64,000 nucleotides of DNA, from the NCBI GenBank assembly GCA_045806525.1, contig JBJMJD010000079.1, positions 7,319-71,318 of the forward strand. Direction: 5' to 3'. Of the stretch, positions 16,132 to 24,689 are shown in pieces. A program made the position numbers and the translations under genes. The notes beneath the pieces were generated by a model that worked only from the letters and a program-made list of their open reading frames with translations, did no database searches and was not told the DNA's origin. The stretch is from JAICYJ01 sp045806525. Its GTDB lineage: Bacteria > Actinomycetota > Thermoleophilia > Gaiellales > JAICJC01. Numbering within the stretch: position 1 is the stretch's first letter; every line of letters begins with the position of its first letter.

Positions 16132-17343
16132 GTCGAAGGCGCGCTGCGCCTCGTCTGCGATGTACCGGGCGATTGCCAGCGACGAGGTCGCTGCGGGCGA
16201 GGGCGCGTTTCGCACGTGGAGCGCGCGGTCGGTGCGCGAGAAGACGAAGTCGTCGACCAGCCGACCGGCGCGGTCGACCGCCTGGGCACGGACGCCGGCG
16301 AATCCGGGCAGCACATCGCGCTGCCGCAGCTCGGGCACGAGCTCGGCCGCCGCCTCCACGAACGTCCCGCCCGGCAGCAGGTGACGGGCCTCGTCGATGC
16401 CGGTGCGCCAGAACCGCCGGACCATGCGATAGGTGCCGGGCCACGTGAGCGTGGAGGCGATGTCGGCGGCTCGCACCCGCCGCAGCGAATATGCGTCGCG
16501 GGCGCCGGCCAGGAGCGCGCTTGGCCCGATCAGCACCTCGCCGTCGATGCGCCTGGTCAGGTGCACACCCAGGAATGGCAGCTCCGGATCTGGCACCGGA
16601 TACACCATGCCCCGCACCAGCGAGCGCCGCTCCGGCCGCAGCCGCAGGTACGCGCCTCGGAACGGCACGATCCGGGGGTTGGCGCCGCCGCCGGCCATCG
16701 CCGCAAGCCGGTCGGACCAGCCGCCGGCGCAGAACAGCGCGTGCCTCGCGCGCGTCTCACCGTTGGTGTGCGTCAGCCGCAGCCACCCGCAGGCGGCCCG
16801 CACGCCGGTGACACCGCAGCCGGTGGTGATGGTGCCGCCCGCCGCCTCCACGTCGTCCGCATAGGCGGCGGCCACCCGGCCGTAGTCGACGATGCCGCTC
16901 TCCGGCGAGTGCAGCCCGTCCAGCGCGCGCACGTGCGGCTCGATCTCGGCGATGCCGTCGCGACCCACCCGCGCGAGGCCGGGCACGCCGTTGGCGGTAC
17001 CGCGGCGCTCGAGCTCATCCAGGCGCGCCACCTGGTCGGGCTCGGTCGCGACGATCAGCTTGCCGCACCGCTTGACCGGGATCGCTCGCGCGTCGCAGTA
17101 CTCGTACAGCTCGCGGGCTCCGGCCACGCACAGCGCGGCCTTCAGCGATCCCGGCTGGTAGTAGACGCCCTGGTGGACGACGCCGGAGTTGTGGCTGGTC
17201 TGGTGCAGGGCGATCGCGCCTTCGCGCTCCAGCACCTGCAGCGACAGCTGGGGATGGCGGCGCGCCAGCTCGCGGGCCGTGGCCAGGCCGAGGATGCCGG
17301 CGCCGACCACGGCGAGATCGCACTCGCCGCGGGGGCCGCTCAT
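16117..17343 (-). CDS. lhgO: L-2-hydroxyglutarate oxidase/dehydrogenase
   Basis: A 408-residue FAD-dependent oxidoreductase of the DAO family. The N-terminal dinucleotide site is VVGAGILGLATARELARR; the family marks HQTSHNSGVVHQGVYY, GLHSPESGIVDY and a late PGFAGVRAQAVDR point to LhgO, which oxidises L-2-hydroxyglutarate to 2-oxoglutarate, feeding electrons to the membrane. Length is normal for the family. It starts with ATG and follows the three-helix membrane protein gene on the same strand after 75 bases. Confidence 0.88.
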   Translation of the reverse strand: MSGPRGECDLAVVGAGILGLATARELARRHPQLSLQVLEREGAIALHQTSHNSGVVHQGVYYQPGSLKAALCVAGARELYEYCDARAIPVKRCGKLIVATEPDQVARLDELERRGTANGVPGLARVGRDGIAEIEPHVRALDGLHSPESGIVDYGRVAAAYADDVEAAGGTITTGCGVTGVRAACGWLRLTHTNGETRARHALFCAGGWSDRLAAMAGGGANPRIVPFRGAYLRLRPERRSLVRGMVYPVPDPELPFLGVHLTRRIDGEVLIGPSALLAGARDAYSLRRVRAADIASTLTWPGTYRMVRRFWRTGIDEARHLLPGGTFVEAAAELVPELRQRDVLPGFAGVRAQAVDRAGRLVDDFVFSRTDRALHVRNAPSPAATSSLAIARYIADEAQRAFDLPHR

Positions 17344-17418
17344 CCCTGCCTCAGCGTGCGCACGACACGTAGTTCGCGTCGCCGGCGGCGAGCTCCTGCC
17401 CGCGGGTCGCCGACGCAG

Positions 17419-17760
17419 CTACCGGGAGCGCGGCTTGCCGTGCGGCAGCAGCGCCGCCGAGACGACCGCGAACACCGCGACCACGACCAGCAGTCCACCC
17501 TCGACCGCCAGGAACATGTCCTGGCTGATGTCGCCCACCATCCAGTGGTAGGGCACGCCGGTGAGTGCGGCCACCAGGCCGCAGGCGCCGCCGGCCACGG
17601 CCATGATCCGCGTCAGCCGGTAGGCCCCGTCCGAGCGGGTGTCGCCGGGCATGTGCATCGCGAGGATCGCGATCAGCCCGGTGCACAGGCAGGACAGCCC
17701 CAGCAGCACCATCGCGGTACCCGCAGTCCGTGACCCCTCATACAACCAACCCTCGATCAC
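17419..17760 (-). CDS. Small membrane protein with three helices
   Basis: A 113-residue integral membrane protein with three hydrophobic segments (about residues 14-35, 51-68 and 82-105) and a basic C-terminus (PHGKPRSR). No motif is recognised. The GTG start is supported by TAGCCT (complement at 17767-17772) ending six bases upstream, a leaderless arrangement. lhgO follows on the same strand. Confidence 0.65.
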   Translation of the reverse strand: MIEGWLYEGSRTAGTAMVLLGLSCLCTGLIAILAMHMPGDTRSDGAYRLTRIMAVAGGACGLVAALTGVPYHWMVGDISQDMFLAVEGGLLVVVAVFAVVSAALLPHGKPRSR

Positions 17761-17854
17761 CAGCCGAGGCTACACGTGTTCTACTGCGCCGGCAACGGGT
17801 CTTCACAGACTCCATACAACCGGTCAACCTGGCCGGCGCGGCGCCGGACGCGGT

Positions 17855-18271
17855 TTAGTTGCTCTTGTTCTGCTTCTTGGACGCGGGCGCCGCCGCCTGG
17901 GCCGCCGCCACGCCGGCGGCGTATCCCGATGCGTAGCCCGCGGTGCGGCCCTTCTTGATGCCGGCGGTGCGGCCCCTCTTGATGCCGGCCACCATCCCGT
18001 CGTGCTTGCCCTGGCGGTAGCCGGCGTTCTGGCCGGTGTCCTTGCCCTTGACGAGGCCGGCCGAGTATCCGGCATCGTGGCCGCTCTGGTACGCGCTGTG
18101 CTGGGCGGCGGCGAGGTCTGACTGCGATATGCCCGAGCCCGTGTGCACGGTGTACGCGGCGATGCCCACGACCATCGAGAGCATGGCGGCGAGCGCCAGC
18201 GCGAGCAGCAGCGCGGCCGGGCTGAAGCGCGGCAGCGAGGTCGGAAGCGGGTTTGACGAGGTCGATGACAT
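17855..18271 (-). CDS. Membrane-anchored protein with fifteen GX3 repeats
   Basis: A 138-residue protein with a short N-terminus, one transmembrane helix (about residues 18-41) and an extracytoplasmic or cytoplasmic domain in which glycine occurs at every fourth position from residue 64 to 120: fifteen glycines with no break in register. The intervening residues are mixed Tyr, Lys, Asp and Ala. A similar GX3 ladder is known from the eukaryotic Yae1/Lto1 proteins; here kinship is unproven. The tail is Ala-rich then basic. The gene begins 16 bases after gltX ends on the same strand, with a gaggt ribosome-binding site, so it is probably co-transcribed. Confidence 0.75.
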   Translation of the reverse strand: MSSTSSNPLPTSLPRFSPAALLLALALAAMLSMVVGIAAYTVHTGSGISQSDLAAAQHSAYQSGHDAGYSAGLVKGKDTGQNAGYRQGKHDGMVAGIKRGRTAGIKKGRTAGYASGYAAGVAAAQAAAPASKKQNKSN

Positions 18272-18287
18272 GGGACCTCAGACGTGC

Positions 18288-19724
18288 TTAGCCCTCGACG
18301 GTGAATCTCCTGCCCAGCGTCGCGATCCGCTCCAGCGACTCCTCACGGCCCAGCAGCACCAGGCTCTCGAACAGGCCGGGGGCCACGGTGCGCCCCGAGA
18401 TGGCCACTCGCACCGGCCCGAACAGCACCCGCGGCTTGAGGCCGGTCTCCTCGCAGGCGCCGCGCAGCGCCTCCTCGATCGATCCCGCATCCCACTTCTC
18501 CACCCGCCGCAGCGCCTCGGTGGCCGACTCCAGTGCGCGGGGCGCATCCGGGTCGTCGAGCACCCGCCCGACCGCCTCGTCGTCGTAGACCACCGGGCCG
18601 AACAGGAACCCGGCGAACCCCTCGAACTGGCTCAGCACGCGCAGCTTGTCCTGCACGATCGGCGCCACCTCGGCCACGCGCTCGCGCTGGGCTGCCAGCC
18701 GCGAACCGCTCCGCTCCAGGTAGGCCTGCAGTTCCTCGACGAACCGGTCCGGCTCCAGCAGCCGCAGGTGCTCCCCGTTCAGCCACTCCAGCTTGGCCAC
18801 GTCGAACACGCCCGGGCTGCGGTTGACCCGCTCGATGGTGAACCGCTCCACCAGCTCGGGCGTGGTCATGACGGTGGTCTTGTCGTCAAAGCTCCAGCCG
18901 ATCAGGGCGAGATAGTTCCGCATCGTCTCGGCCAGGTAGCCGCGATCGCGGAATTCCTCCACCGATACGGCCCCGTGGCGTTTGGAGAGCTTCTTCTTGT
19001 TCGGCCCCAGGATCATCGGCAGGTGCGCGAACAGCGGCTCCGGCGCGCCCAGTGCCCGGTACACGGCCAGCTGCCTCGGCGTCGACGACAACAGGTCCTC
19101 GCCCCGCAGCACGTGGGTGATCCCGGCGTCGATGTCATCCACCGGATTCGCGAACTGGTAGGTCGGGGTGCCGTCGGAGCGAAGGATGATGAAGTCGCCC
19201 TGGAGTGCGTTGTCCCACTGAACAACGCCGCGCACCAGGTCATCGATCACGGTTTCGCCGGTCGAATCGAATAGCATCCGTATGGCGGACGCGCGACCAT
19301 CCGCCTCGAACGCCGCGCGCTGCTCGTCGGTCAGGTCGCGGCAGCGGCCGGAGTAGATCAGCGGCAGCTGTGCCGCCTGACGCTGCTTGCGCTCGGCCTC
19401 CAGCTCCTCGGGCGTGCAGTAGCAGCGGTAGGCGCTGCCCTCAGATACCAGTCCTTCGGCGATCTCTCCGTAGACGTGCAGGCGCTCGCTCTGGCGGATC
19501 GGGCCCTCATCCCAGTCGATGCCCAGCCACTCCAGCACGCGCAGCGCCTGGTCGACCGCCTCGTCGGTCGAGCGGGCGCGGTCGGTGTCCTCGAACCGGA
19601 GCACCAGCGACCCGCCGGTATGCCGGGCGTAGAGCCAGTTGTAGAGCGCGGTGCGGGCGCTGCCGACGTGCAGCAGCCCGGTTGGAGAGGGCGGAAACCT
19701 GACTTTCACCGGTCGCTCAGGCAT
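18288..19724 (-). CDS. gltX: Glutamyl-tRNA synthetase
   Basis: A 478-residue class I synthetase of normal length. It has the HIGH-type motif RFPPSPTGLLHVGSARTAL, RFEDTDRARS, the KMSKS-type NKKKLSKRHGA and a C-terminal anticodon-binding region. It charges tRNA-Glu, and possibly tRNA-Gln, with glutamate. The start was set at the ATG at 19724 because family proteins begin just before the RFPPSPTG motif and TAGGAT (complement at 19732-19737) ends seven bases before it; the longer in-frame reading to 20612 runs antisense through nfo. It is transcribed divergently from nfo. Confidence 0.95.
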   Translation of the reverse strand: MPERPVKVRFPPSPTGLLHVGSARTALYNWLYARHTGGSLVLRFEDTDRARSTDEAVDQALRVLEWLGIDWDEGPIRQSERLHVYGEIAEGLVSEGSAYRCYCTPEELEAERKQRQAAQLPLIYSGRCRDLTDEQRAAFEADGRASAIRMLFDSTGETVIDDLVRGVVQWDNALQGDFIILRSDGTPTYQFANPVDDIDAGITHVLRGEDLLSSTPRQLAVYRALGAPEPLFAHLPMILGPNKKKLSKRHGAVSVEEFRDRGYLAETMRNYLALIGWSFDDKTTVMTTPELVERFTIERVNRSPGVFDVAKLEWLNGEHLRLLEPDRFVEELQAYLERSGSRLAAQRERVAEVAPIVQDKLRVLSQFEGFAGFLFGPVVYDDEAVGRVLDDPDAPRALESATEALRRVEKWDAGSIEEALRGACEETGLKPRVLFGPVRVAISGRTVAPGLFESLVLLGREESLERIATLGRRFTVEG

Positions 19725-19743
19725 TCCGCAGATCCTACCGACC

Positions 19744-19760
19744 GGCGTGCCAGGCACGCC
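19744..19760. promoter_or_regulatory. Perfect 17-bp palindrome between gltX and nfo
   Basis: GGCGTGCCAGGCACGCC is a perfect dyad around A19752. It lies midway between the two divergent -10 elements (gltX 19732-19737, nfo 19763-19768), covering the -35 regions of both, so a bound protein could control both genes. Its core GTGCCAGGC recurs in the foldback element at 51.6 kb, so it could instead be a dispersed palindrome. Confidence 0.45.
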
Positions 19761-19775
19761 TCTAGACTGCCGATC

Positions 19776-20657
19776 ATGCAGCTGGGCGCCCACGTATCGA
19801 GCACGGGAGGTATTGACACGGCCGTCGATCGGGCCGATGCGCTGCGCCTGCGGTCGATCCAGATCTTCAGCCAGAGCACGCGCATGTGGCGCCAGACCAA
19901 CCACACGCCGGAGGCGATCGCACGGTTCCGGGAACGCCGCGCCGAGACCGGCCTGGGCGCAGCCGTGATCCACGCCACGTACCTGATCAACCTCGCCGCC
20001 ACCGACGACGCCGTCTATGCGAAGTCGCTGAAGGCGCTCGCATCCACCGTCGGCGTGGGCACGGCCATCGGCGCCGACGGCGTCGTGTTCCACGTCGGCA
20101 GCCACCTGGGCCGCGGCCTCGAAGCCGCCATGCACCAGATCGTGCCGGGGCTGCAGGTGGTGCTGGGCGAGCGCGACCCCGACGGCCCCTGGCTGCTGCT
20201 CGAAAACAGCGCTGGGCACCAGGGCACAATCGGCGTCACCGTCGAGGAGCTGGCGCTGATCATCGACGAGCTGGGACGGCCGGAGCGGGTCGGCATCTGC
20301 CTCGACACCTGCCACCTGTTCGCGACCGGGATCGACATCACCACGCCCGAGGGCGTGGACGCGCTGCTCGACGAGGTCGACGCGCGGATCGGCCTCGACC
20401 GGCTGCGCTGCCTGCACGTGAACGACTCGAAGCTGCCGTTCGGCTCGAACCGCGACCGGCACGCCAACATCGGACAGGGCGAGATCGGCAAGAGGCTGTC
20501 GGTGATGCTCGGACACCCCAAGCTGCAGCAGCTTCCGGCCATCGCCGAGACGCCGGGATCCGACAACCGCGGGCCGGACAAGGCCGAGATGGCCCGGTTC
20601 TCCCGCATCCACCGGGCGGGCGTGAAGCAGTGGCAGACGGTGACGTCGTCGAGATAG
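19776..20657 (+). CDS. nfo: Endonuclease IV (AP endonuclease)
   Basis: A 293-residue zinc-dependent AP endonuclease. It begins MQLGAHVSSTGGIDTAVDRA and shows the family motifs HATYLINLA, HVGSH, LLENSAG, DTCHLFATG and HVNDSKLPFGSNRDRHANIG, which carry the metal ligands. It cuts the backbone 5' of abasic sites in base-excision repair. The ATG at 19776 follows TAGACT (19763-19768) by seven bases, a leaderless start. The 3' end overlaps the ArfB-like gene by 28 bases. Confidence 0.95.
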   Translation: MQLGAHVSSTGGIDTAVDRADALRLRSIQIFSQSTRMWRQTNHTPEAIARFRERRAETGLGAAVIHATYLINLAATDDAVYAKSLKALASTVGVGTAIGADGVVFHVGSHLGRGLEAAMHQIVPGLQVVLGERDPDGPWLLLENSAGHQGTIGVTVEELALIIDELGRPERVGICLDTCHLFATGIDITTPEGVDALLDEVDARIGLDRLRCLHVNDSKLPFGSNRDRHANIGQGEIGKRLSVMLGHPKLQQLPAIAETPGSDNRGPDKAEMARFSRIHRAGVKQWQTVTSSR

Positions 20658-21070
20658 GCGCCGCGGCGCCGCTGCCGGTGTCGGAGCTCGACTTCCGCTT
20701 CACGCGATCAGGCGGCCCCGGCGGACAGCACGTGAACACGTCCAGCACGCGGGCCGAGCTGACGTTCGACCTGGCCGGCTCGCCCACGCTGACCGACCAG
20801 GAGCGCGAGCGCGCGATGCGGCGGCTGCGCACGCGGCTGGACGGCGAGGGCAGGTTGCGGGTGGTCGCCCAGGACGAGCGCAGCCAGAGCCGCAACCGCT
20901 CGCTAGCGCTGCGGCGCTTCGCGGAGCTGATGCAGCGGGCGCTGGCGCCGCCGCCACCCCCGCGCCGTCCCACCCGGCCCAGCCGGGCCTCAGCCACCAA
21001 GCGCATCGAGGGCAAGCGGCGAGCGGGCCAGAACAAGCGGCTGCGCCGCCCGCCGGACGCCGATGACTGA
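20630..21070 (+). CDS. ArfB-like peptidyl-tRNA hydrolase (release-factor GGQ domain)
   Basis: A 146-residue protein with the class-I release factor catalytic segment FTRSGGPGGQHVNTSS and a basic C-terminus rich in Lys and Arg (RIEGKRRAGQNKRLRR). That architecture is ArfB/YaeJ, which enters stalled ribosomes lacking a stop codon and hydrolyses the peptidyl-tRNA. The GTG at 20630 gives the usual N-terminal length and overlaps nfo by 28 bases; GTG at 20678 (MSELDFRF) is the alternative. A Pro-rich run (PPPPPRRP) lies before the tail. Confidence 0.82.
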   Translation: MADGDVVEIGAAAPLPVSELDFRFTRSGGPGGQHVNTSSTRAELTFDLAGSPTLTDQERERAMRRLRTRLDGEGRLRVVAQDERSQSRNRSLALRRFAELMQRALAPPPPPRRPTRPSRASATKRIEGKRRAGQNKRLRRPPDADD

Positions 21071-21079
21071 ACCAACCAT

Positions 21080-21643
21080 CTAGTCCCCCGGGGCGGCCGC
21101 ATAGTGCAGGTGCACCACGCCGCTTGCGAACCGGCGCTCGTCCAGCAGTTCCAGCCGCAGCCGCACTCCGTCCGGCAGCGCCCGGGTGCCGCCTCCCATC
21201 AGCAGCGGCGACAGGAACAGGTGGCACTCGTCCACCAGTCCGGCGGCCAGCGCCTGGCCGGCCAGCTCCGGTCCGCCGACTGAGATGTCGCGCTCCGTGG
21301 TCGCCTTCATCTGCCGCACGACCTCCGGCTCGAACTCCCGCTCGATCCTCGTCCGTTCGCTCGCGACGCCCTCCAGCGTCCGCGAGTAGACCACCTTGTC
21401 GGCAGCCCACCATATCTCCGCGAAGTCGCGCATCACTTCCGGCTCACCTGCCATCTGCATCGTCTCCCAGGCAACCATCACCTCGTACATGCGCCGGCCG
21501 TAGAGGTGCGTCCCGACCGTCCGTTCGAGGTCGTTGACGAACGCGTGCAGCTCCTCGTCCGGCGCCAGCCGGTCGAAGTTCCCGTGCTCGTCGGCGACGT
21601 AACCGTCGAGGGATGCGATCGCGGAGTGGATCAGCCGCCCCAT
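21080..21643 (-). CDS. RibD C-terminal / dihydrofolate-reductase-like reductase
   Basis: A 187-residue protein of the RibD C-terminal superfamily. MGRLIHSAIASLDGYVADEHG is the classic start, followed by THLYGRRMYEVM and the NADPH-binding ISVGGPELAGQALAAGLVDE. Such stand-alone reductases are common in actinobacteria and mostly have unknown substrates; riboflavin synthesis is not implied. A terminal inverted repeat of the adjacent foldback element begins three bases upstream of the ATG, so the promoter is likely inside that element. A related 13-base sequence overlaps its stop codon. Confidence 0.82.
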   Translation of the reverse strand: MGRLIHSAIASLDGYVADEHGNFDRLAPDEELHAFVNDLERTVGTHLYGRRMYEVMVAWETMQMAGEPEVMRDFAEIWWAADKVVYSRTLEGVASERTRIEREFEPEVVRQMKATTERDISVGGPELAGQALAAGLVDECHLFLSPLLMGGGTRALPDGVRLRLELLDERRFASGVVHLHYAAAPGD

Positions 21644-21645
21644 AT

Positions 21646-21850
21646 CTAGATGATTGGTCGATATCTCCCGCGAGCCTGGCCGCTGCGGGAGGTCGGTGGT
21701 AGGGCACGGCAGGGGTGGCTACGGCTGCGAACCGTCGCCTCGCGGCGTCCTCGGTCCCGCCGATATTCCCGATATTGACGCTCCCTCGATCCTTGCGAGA
21801 CTCGGTTCTCGCCGTCCAGGCCATCACGGAGATACCGATCAATCATCTAG
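21646..21850. repeat. MITE-like foldback element, 205 bp
   Basis: The ends are 23-base inverted repeats, CTAGATGATTGGTCGATATC(TCC) at 21646-21668 and its complement at 21828-21850, matching at 21 of 23 positions. Further complementarity with one shifted base (GCCTGG) lies inside. The interior carries no credible gene. The right end supplies the TAG stop of the L,D-transpeptidase gene and the left end abuts the reductase ATG. No target-site duplication is evident, so mobility is inferred from structure only. Confidence 0.6.
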
Positions 21851-22605
21851 GCGTGGATCGTGACCGGGCCGCCCAGCGGCACGGTCCGCTCCAGCAGGTG
21901 TAGCGCCGCCTGCGGCACCCGGATGCAGCCGAGGCTGGCGTACCGCCCGATGCTGCTCGGCTCAGCGGTGCCGTGGATGGCGATCTGGCTGCCGCCCTGC
22001 CAGCCTCGCAGCAGCTGCGACTGATGCACCGACAGCCCCAGCGCGAACCTGCCGTAGGTGCTCCCGGGCGGAAACGTGACCCGGTCGGTGACCGAGAAAT
22101 GCCCGGTTGGCGTCGGCGTCGAGGACATGCCTGCCGCCACCGGGAACGATCCCAGCAGCTTGCGGCCGCGCAGCACCGACATGCGCAGCCGTGAGAGGTC
22201 GACACTGACTCGTATGCGCGTCCAGCGCAGATCCAGCTCGGCCAGGTCGATCCGGGCCGTCCTGGGGGTTCCGGAGGTCGGGATCAGGGCCACGCCGTGA
22301 CGGCCGTGGTGGTGCAGGATCAGAAGCCAGGTGTCGCTCCCCAGGGGCGTCACCGGACGCACCCACCCGGCGCTGGTGCGGACCGGCACCGTCACCCGTC
22401 CGATCAGGGCGGCGCCGGCGGGCAGGTTCGGCGGCAGCGACCAGGCCGCCGGCTTGGCCGGCGCGGCCGGGGGCCGCACGGTGCCCGCGCTGGCAGGGGC
22501 CGCGTGCGATCCGCTGCCCGCGGAGCTGAGACCCATGGCAACGACACCGATCACGGCCAGCGCCGTCACCGCCAGCGCGCGGACGAGGACACGCACCGGG
22601 ATCAC
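21847..22605 (-). CDS. L,D-transpeptidase (YkuD), second copy
   Basis: A 252-residue exported L,D-transpeptidase with an N-terminal signal/anchor (about residues 7-28), an Ala/Pro-rich linker, an SH3-like part and a YkuD domain with IHGTAEPSSIG and SLGCIRV (catalytic Cys). It shares the order and spacing of the copy at 15-16 kb but lacks that protein's long tail. It would cross-link peptidoglycan stems. The GTG start overlaps the upstream gene's stop as GTGA, so they form an operon. The TAG stop lies within the foldback element's terminal repeat. Confidence 0.87.
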   Translation of the reverse strand: MIPVRVLVRALAVTALAVIGVVAMGLSSAGSGSHAAPASAGTVRPPAAPAKPAAWSLPPNLPAGAALIGRVTVPVRTSAGWVRPVTPLGSDTWLLILHHHGRHGVALIPTSGTPRTARIDLAELDLRWTRIRVSVDLSRLRMSVLRGRKLLGSFPVAAGMSSTPTPTGHFSVTDRVTFPPGSTYGRFALGLSVHQSQLLRGWQGGSQIAIHGTAEPSSIGRYASLGCIRVPQAALHLLERTVPLGGPVTIHA

Positions 22606-23006
22606 CCAGTCGGCCGCGTGTTCTCGATGACTCTGAACGACGGACGGTCCGGCAGCTCATAGAACTCCGGGTTGATGCAGCCGAGCGGCTCGGCTCGATG
22701 CTCGTAGGCGCGCTCGATCTCGGCCGGGCACATCGGCAGCGGCTCGCGGACGGCGCGGATGGCTCCGAACCCGTTGCGCCGTTTGCGCGCGCGCGTCAGG
22801 TGCTCGACGTCGATGGCGACGCCGAAGACGCCCTGCAGGCAGCCCGCGTACTTGTGGCCGAAGGCCTCGTAGGCGTAGAGGAAGGGGCAGCACTGCTCCA
22901 TACACCGCTGCGGGTGGATCACCTTCTGGCAGACCACGCCGCAGCGGCGACACTCCACCTCGTCGCGCTGCTCGGCCAGCGGTAGTCGGGATCGCATGGC
23001 ACCCAT
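22602..23006 (-). CDS. Cysteine-rich conserved hypothetical protein
   Basis: A 134-residue soluble protein with cysteines as CRRCGVVC, CMEQCC and later CLQ, CPAE and GCIN, which suggests one or two metal sites (zinc or an iron-sulfur cluster). No membrane segment. I do not recognise a family. The ATG at 23006 is supported by TAGACT (complement at 23015-23020) ending eight bases before it; an internal ATG at 22997 is possible. The stop overlaps the start of the L,D-transpeptidase gene by four bases, so the two proteins are made together. Confidence 0.65.
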   Translation of the reverse strand: MGAMRSRLPLAEQRDEVECRRCGVVCQKVIHPQRCMEQCCPFLYAYEAFGHKYAGCLQGVFGVAIDVEHLTRARKRRNGFGAIRAVREPLPMCPAEIERAYEHRAEPLGCINPEFYELPDRPSFRVIENTRPTG

Positions 23007-23069
23007 CTCGAACCAGTCTACCCTCGGGCCCGTCAGATGCGACCCGTGGTGGTTCCCGCCACCACTACG

Positions 23070-24661
23070 TCACAGATCGAGCCGGGCCTCCTCCAGATCC
23101 AGCTCGCGGTGCACCACCCGCATCGCGTCGTCGCCGATCGCCCCGGCACCGCGCAAGTCGACAACGGCCTGTCGCTCCGCCTCGATCAGCTGCCGCAACA
23201 GCTGCTGGTAGGCGGCGGACTGCTCCTCGATCGCGCCGTCGCCGTCGCCGGTGTAGCGCTCGGCGAACCGGTTTCGCCGGAACCGGTACATCCTTCGCAG
23301 CCGCTCGGCCGTCTCGTCGCGCACCCACTCCTCGTCGATCAGCTCGTCGATGCGGTTGAGTGCCGCGTCGGCGGCGTGGATGCGCGCCTTCACCGCCTCC
23401 CGCTCGGCCACGCCGTCGTCCTCGAGCCCGAGCGCCCGGATCACGAGCGGCGTCGTCAGCCCCTGGCCGACCAGCGTGGCCAGGATTACGGCGAAGGTCA
23501 GGTAGATGATCCGGTCCCGCCCCGGGAAGTCCGGTCCGGCGTCGGTGTGCAGCGGGATCGCCAGGGCCGCGGCCAGCGAGACGGCGCCGCGCATCCCGGT
23601 CCAGGAGATCAGGGCCGGGTACTGCCAGGGCGGGTAGGGATCGGCTGCGCGGATGCGTTCGCTGAGCGCGCGCGGCACGTAGGTCGCGGGAAACACCCAC
23701 AGGAACCTGATCACGATCACGGCTGCGACCACCGCCAGGGCCTGCCATACCAGCGTGGTCGTGATGTGGCCGCCGAGCCCGTCCAGCACCGCCGGCAGGC
23801 TCAACCCCACGGTCACGAACAGCAGACCGTTCAGCAGGAAGGTGAGGATCTCCCAGACCGCGTCGCCCTGCAGCCGCGTCTCGACGTCGTCAGCTGCGGC
23901 GTGTACCAGCCCACGTAGACGCCCGCCGTGACCACCGCCAGCACGCCTGAGGCGCCCAGCAGGTAGGCCGGGATGAACGTGAAGTAGCCGGTCAGAAGCG
24001 CGATCGTGATCTCGAGCGGCGGGTTGTGCAGCCGCAGGCGCACCTGCCGGATCACCCAGCCCAGCGCCAGGCCGATGCCGACGCCGCCGACCACCGTCCA
24101 GATGAACGACAGGGTCACGCTGGTCACGCTGATCGAGCCGGCGACCACGGCCAGCACCGCGAACTTGTAGAGCACCAGCGCCGACCCGTCATTGACCAGC
24201 CCCTCGCCCTCGACGATCGCGACGATCCGCCGCGGGATGCCGAACCGCTGGGCGATCGAGGTGGCGGCCAGCGGATCGGTGGGCGAGACGACCGCGCCAA
24301 GCACGAACGCCGACGACCATGGCAGCCCGTCGACGGCCGCGTGCGCCACCCAGGCCACGCCGGCGGTGGTGCACAGCACCAGTCCGGTCGAGAGCAGGCC
24401 GATCGGGCGCTTGTTGGCGCGCAGGTCGCGCAGCGACGTGAAGAAGGCAGCCGAGTACAGCAGCGGCGGCAGGATGCCGAACAGCACCACCTGCGGGGGG
24501 ATCTGGACCTCGGGCACGCCCGGCACAAAGCCGAGGGCGAGGCCGCCCAGCACCAGCAGGATCGGGTAGGGCACGCGCAGCCGCGGCGCGGCCGCCAGCA
24601 GCGCGGTGAACGCGACCAGCAGCGCCAGTGCGGCGGCCAGATCGTGGTTCGAGATCGTCAC
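23070..24661 (-). pseudogene. Na+/H+ antiporter (CPA1/NhaP type) with frameshift
   Basis: Two adjacent readings form one antiporter. The N-terminal part (24661-23831, 276 residues) has about eight membrane helices including SPTDPLAATSIAQRFGIPRR and EGEGLVNDGSALVL, the ion-binding core. The C-terminal part (to 23070) continues with GMRGAVSLAAALAIPL, the last helices and a cytoplasmic helical tail. The switch falls near 23878-23888: one extra base there would turn TSRRGCRATRSGRSS into TSETRLQGDAVWEIL, the expected continuation. So a one-base deletion, or a sequencing error, interrupts the gene. The GTG start at 24661 is preceded by TAGACT eight bases upstream. Confidence 0.82.
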
Positions 24662-24689
24662 CGACGATCAGTCTAGGTGGCGGCTCGAA

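Noticed and set aside
17859..18085. Short tandem repeat in the GX3 gene
   Set aside because: Nucleotide copies are imperfect and codons vary; the periodicity is at protein level, so it is not listed as a DNA repeat.
18288..20612. gltX extended to 774 residues
   Set aside because: The extension is antisense to nfo; the family N-terminus and a leaderless promoter fix the start at 19724.
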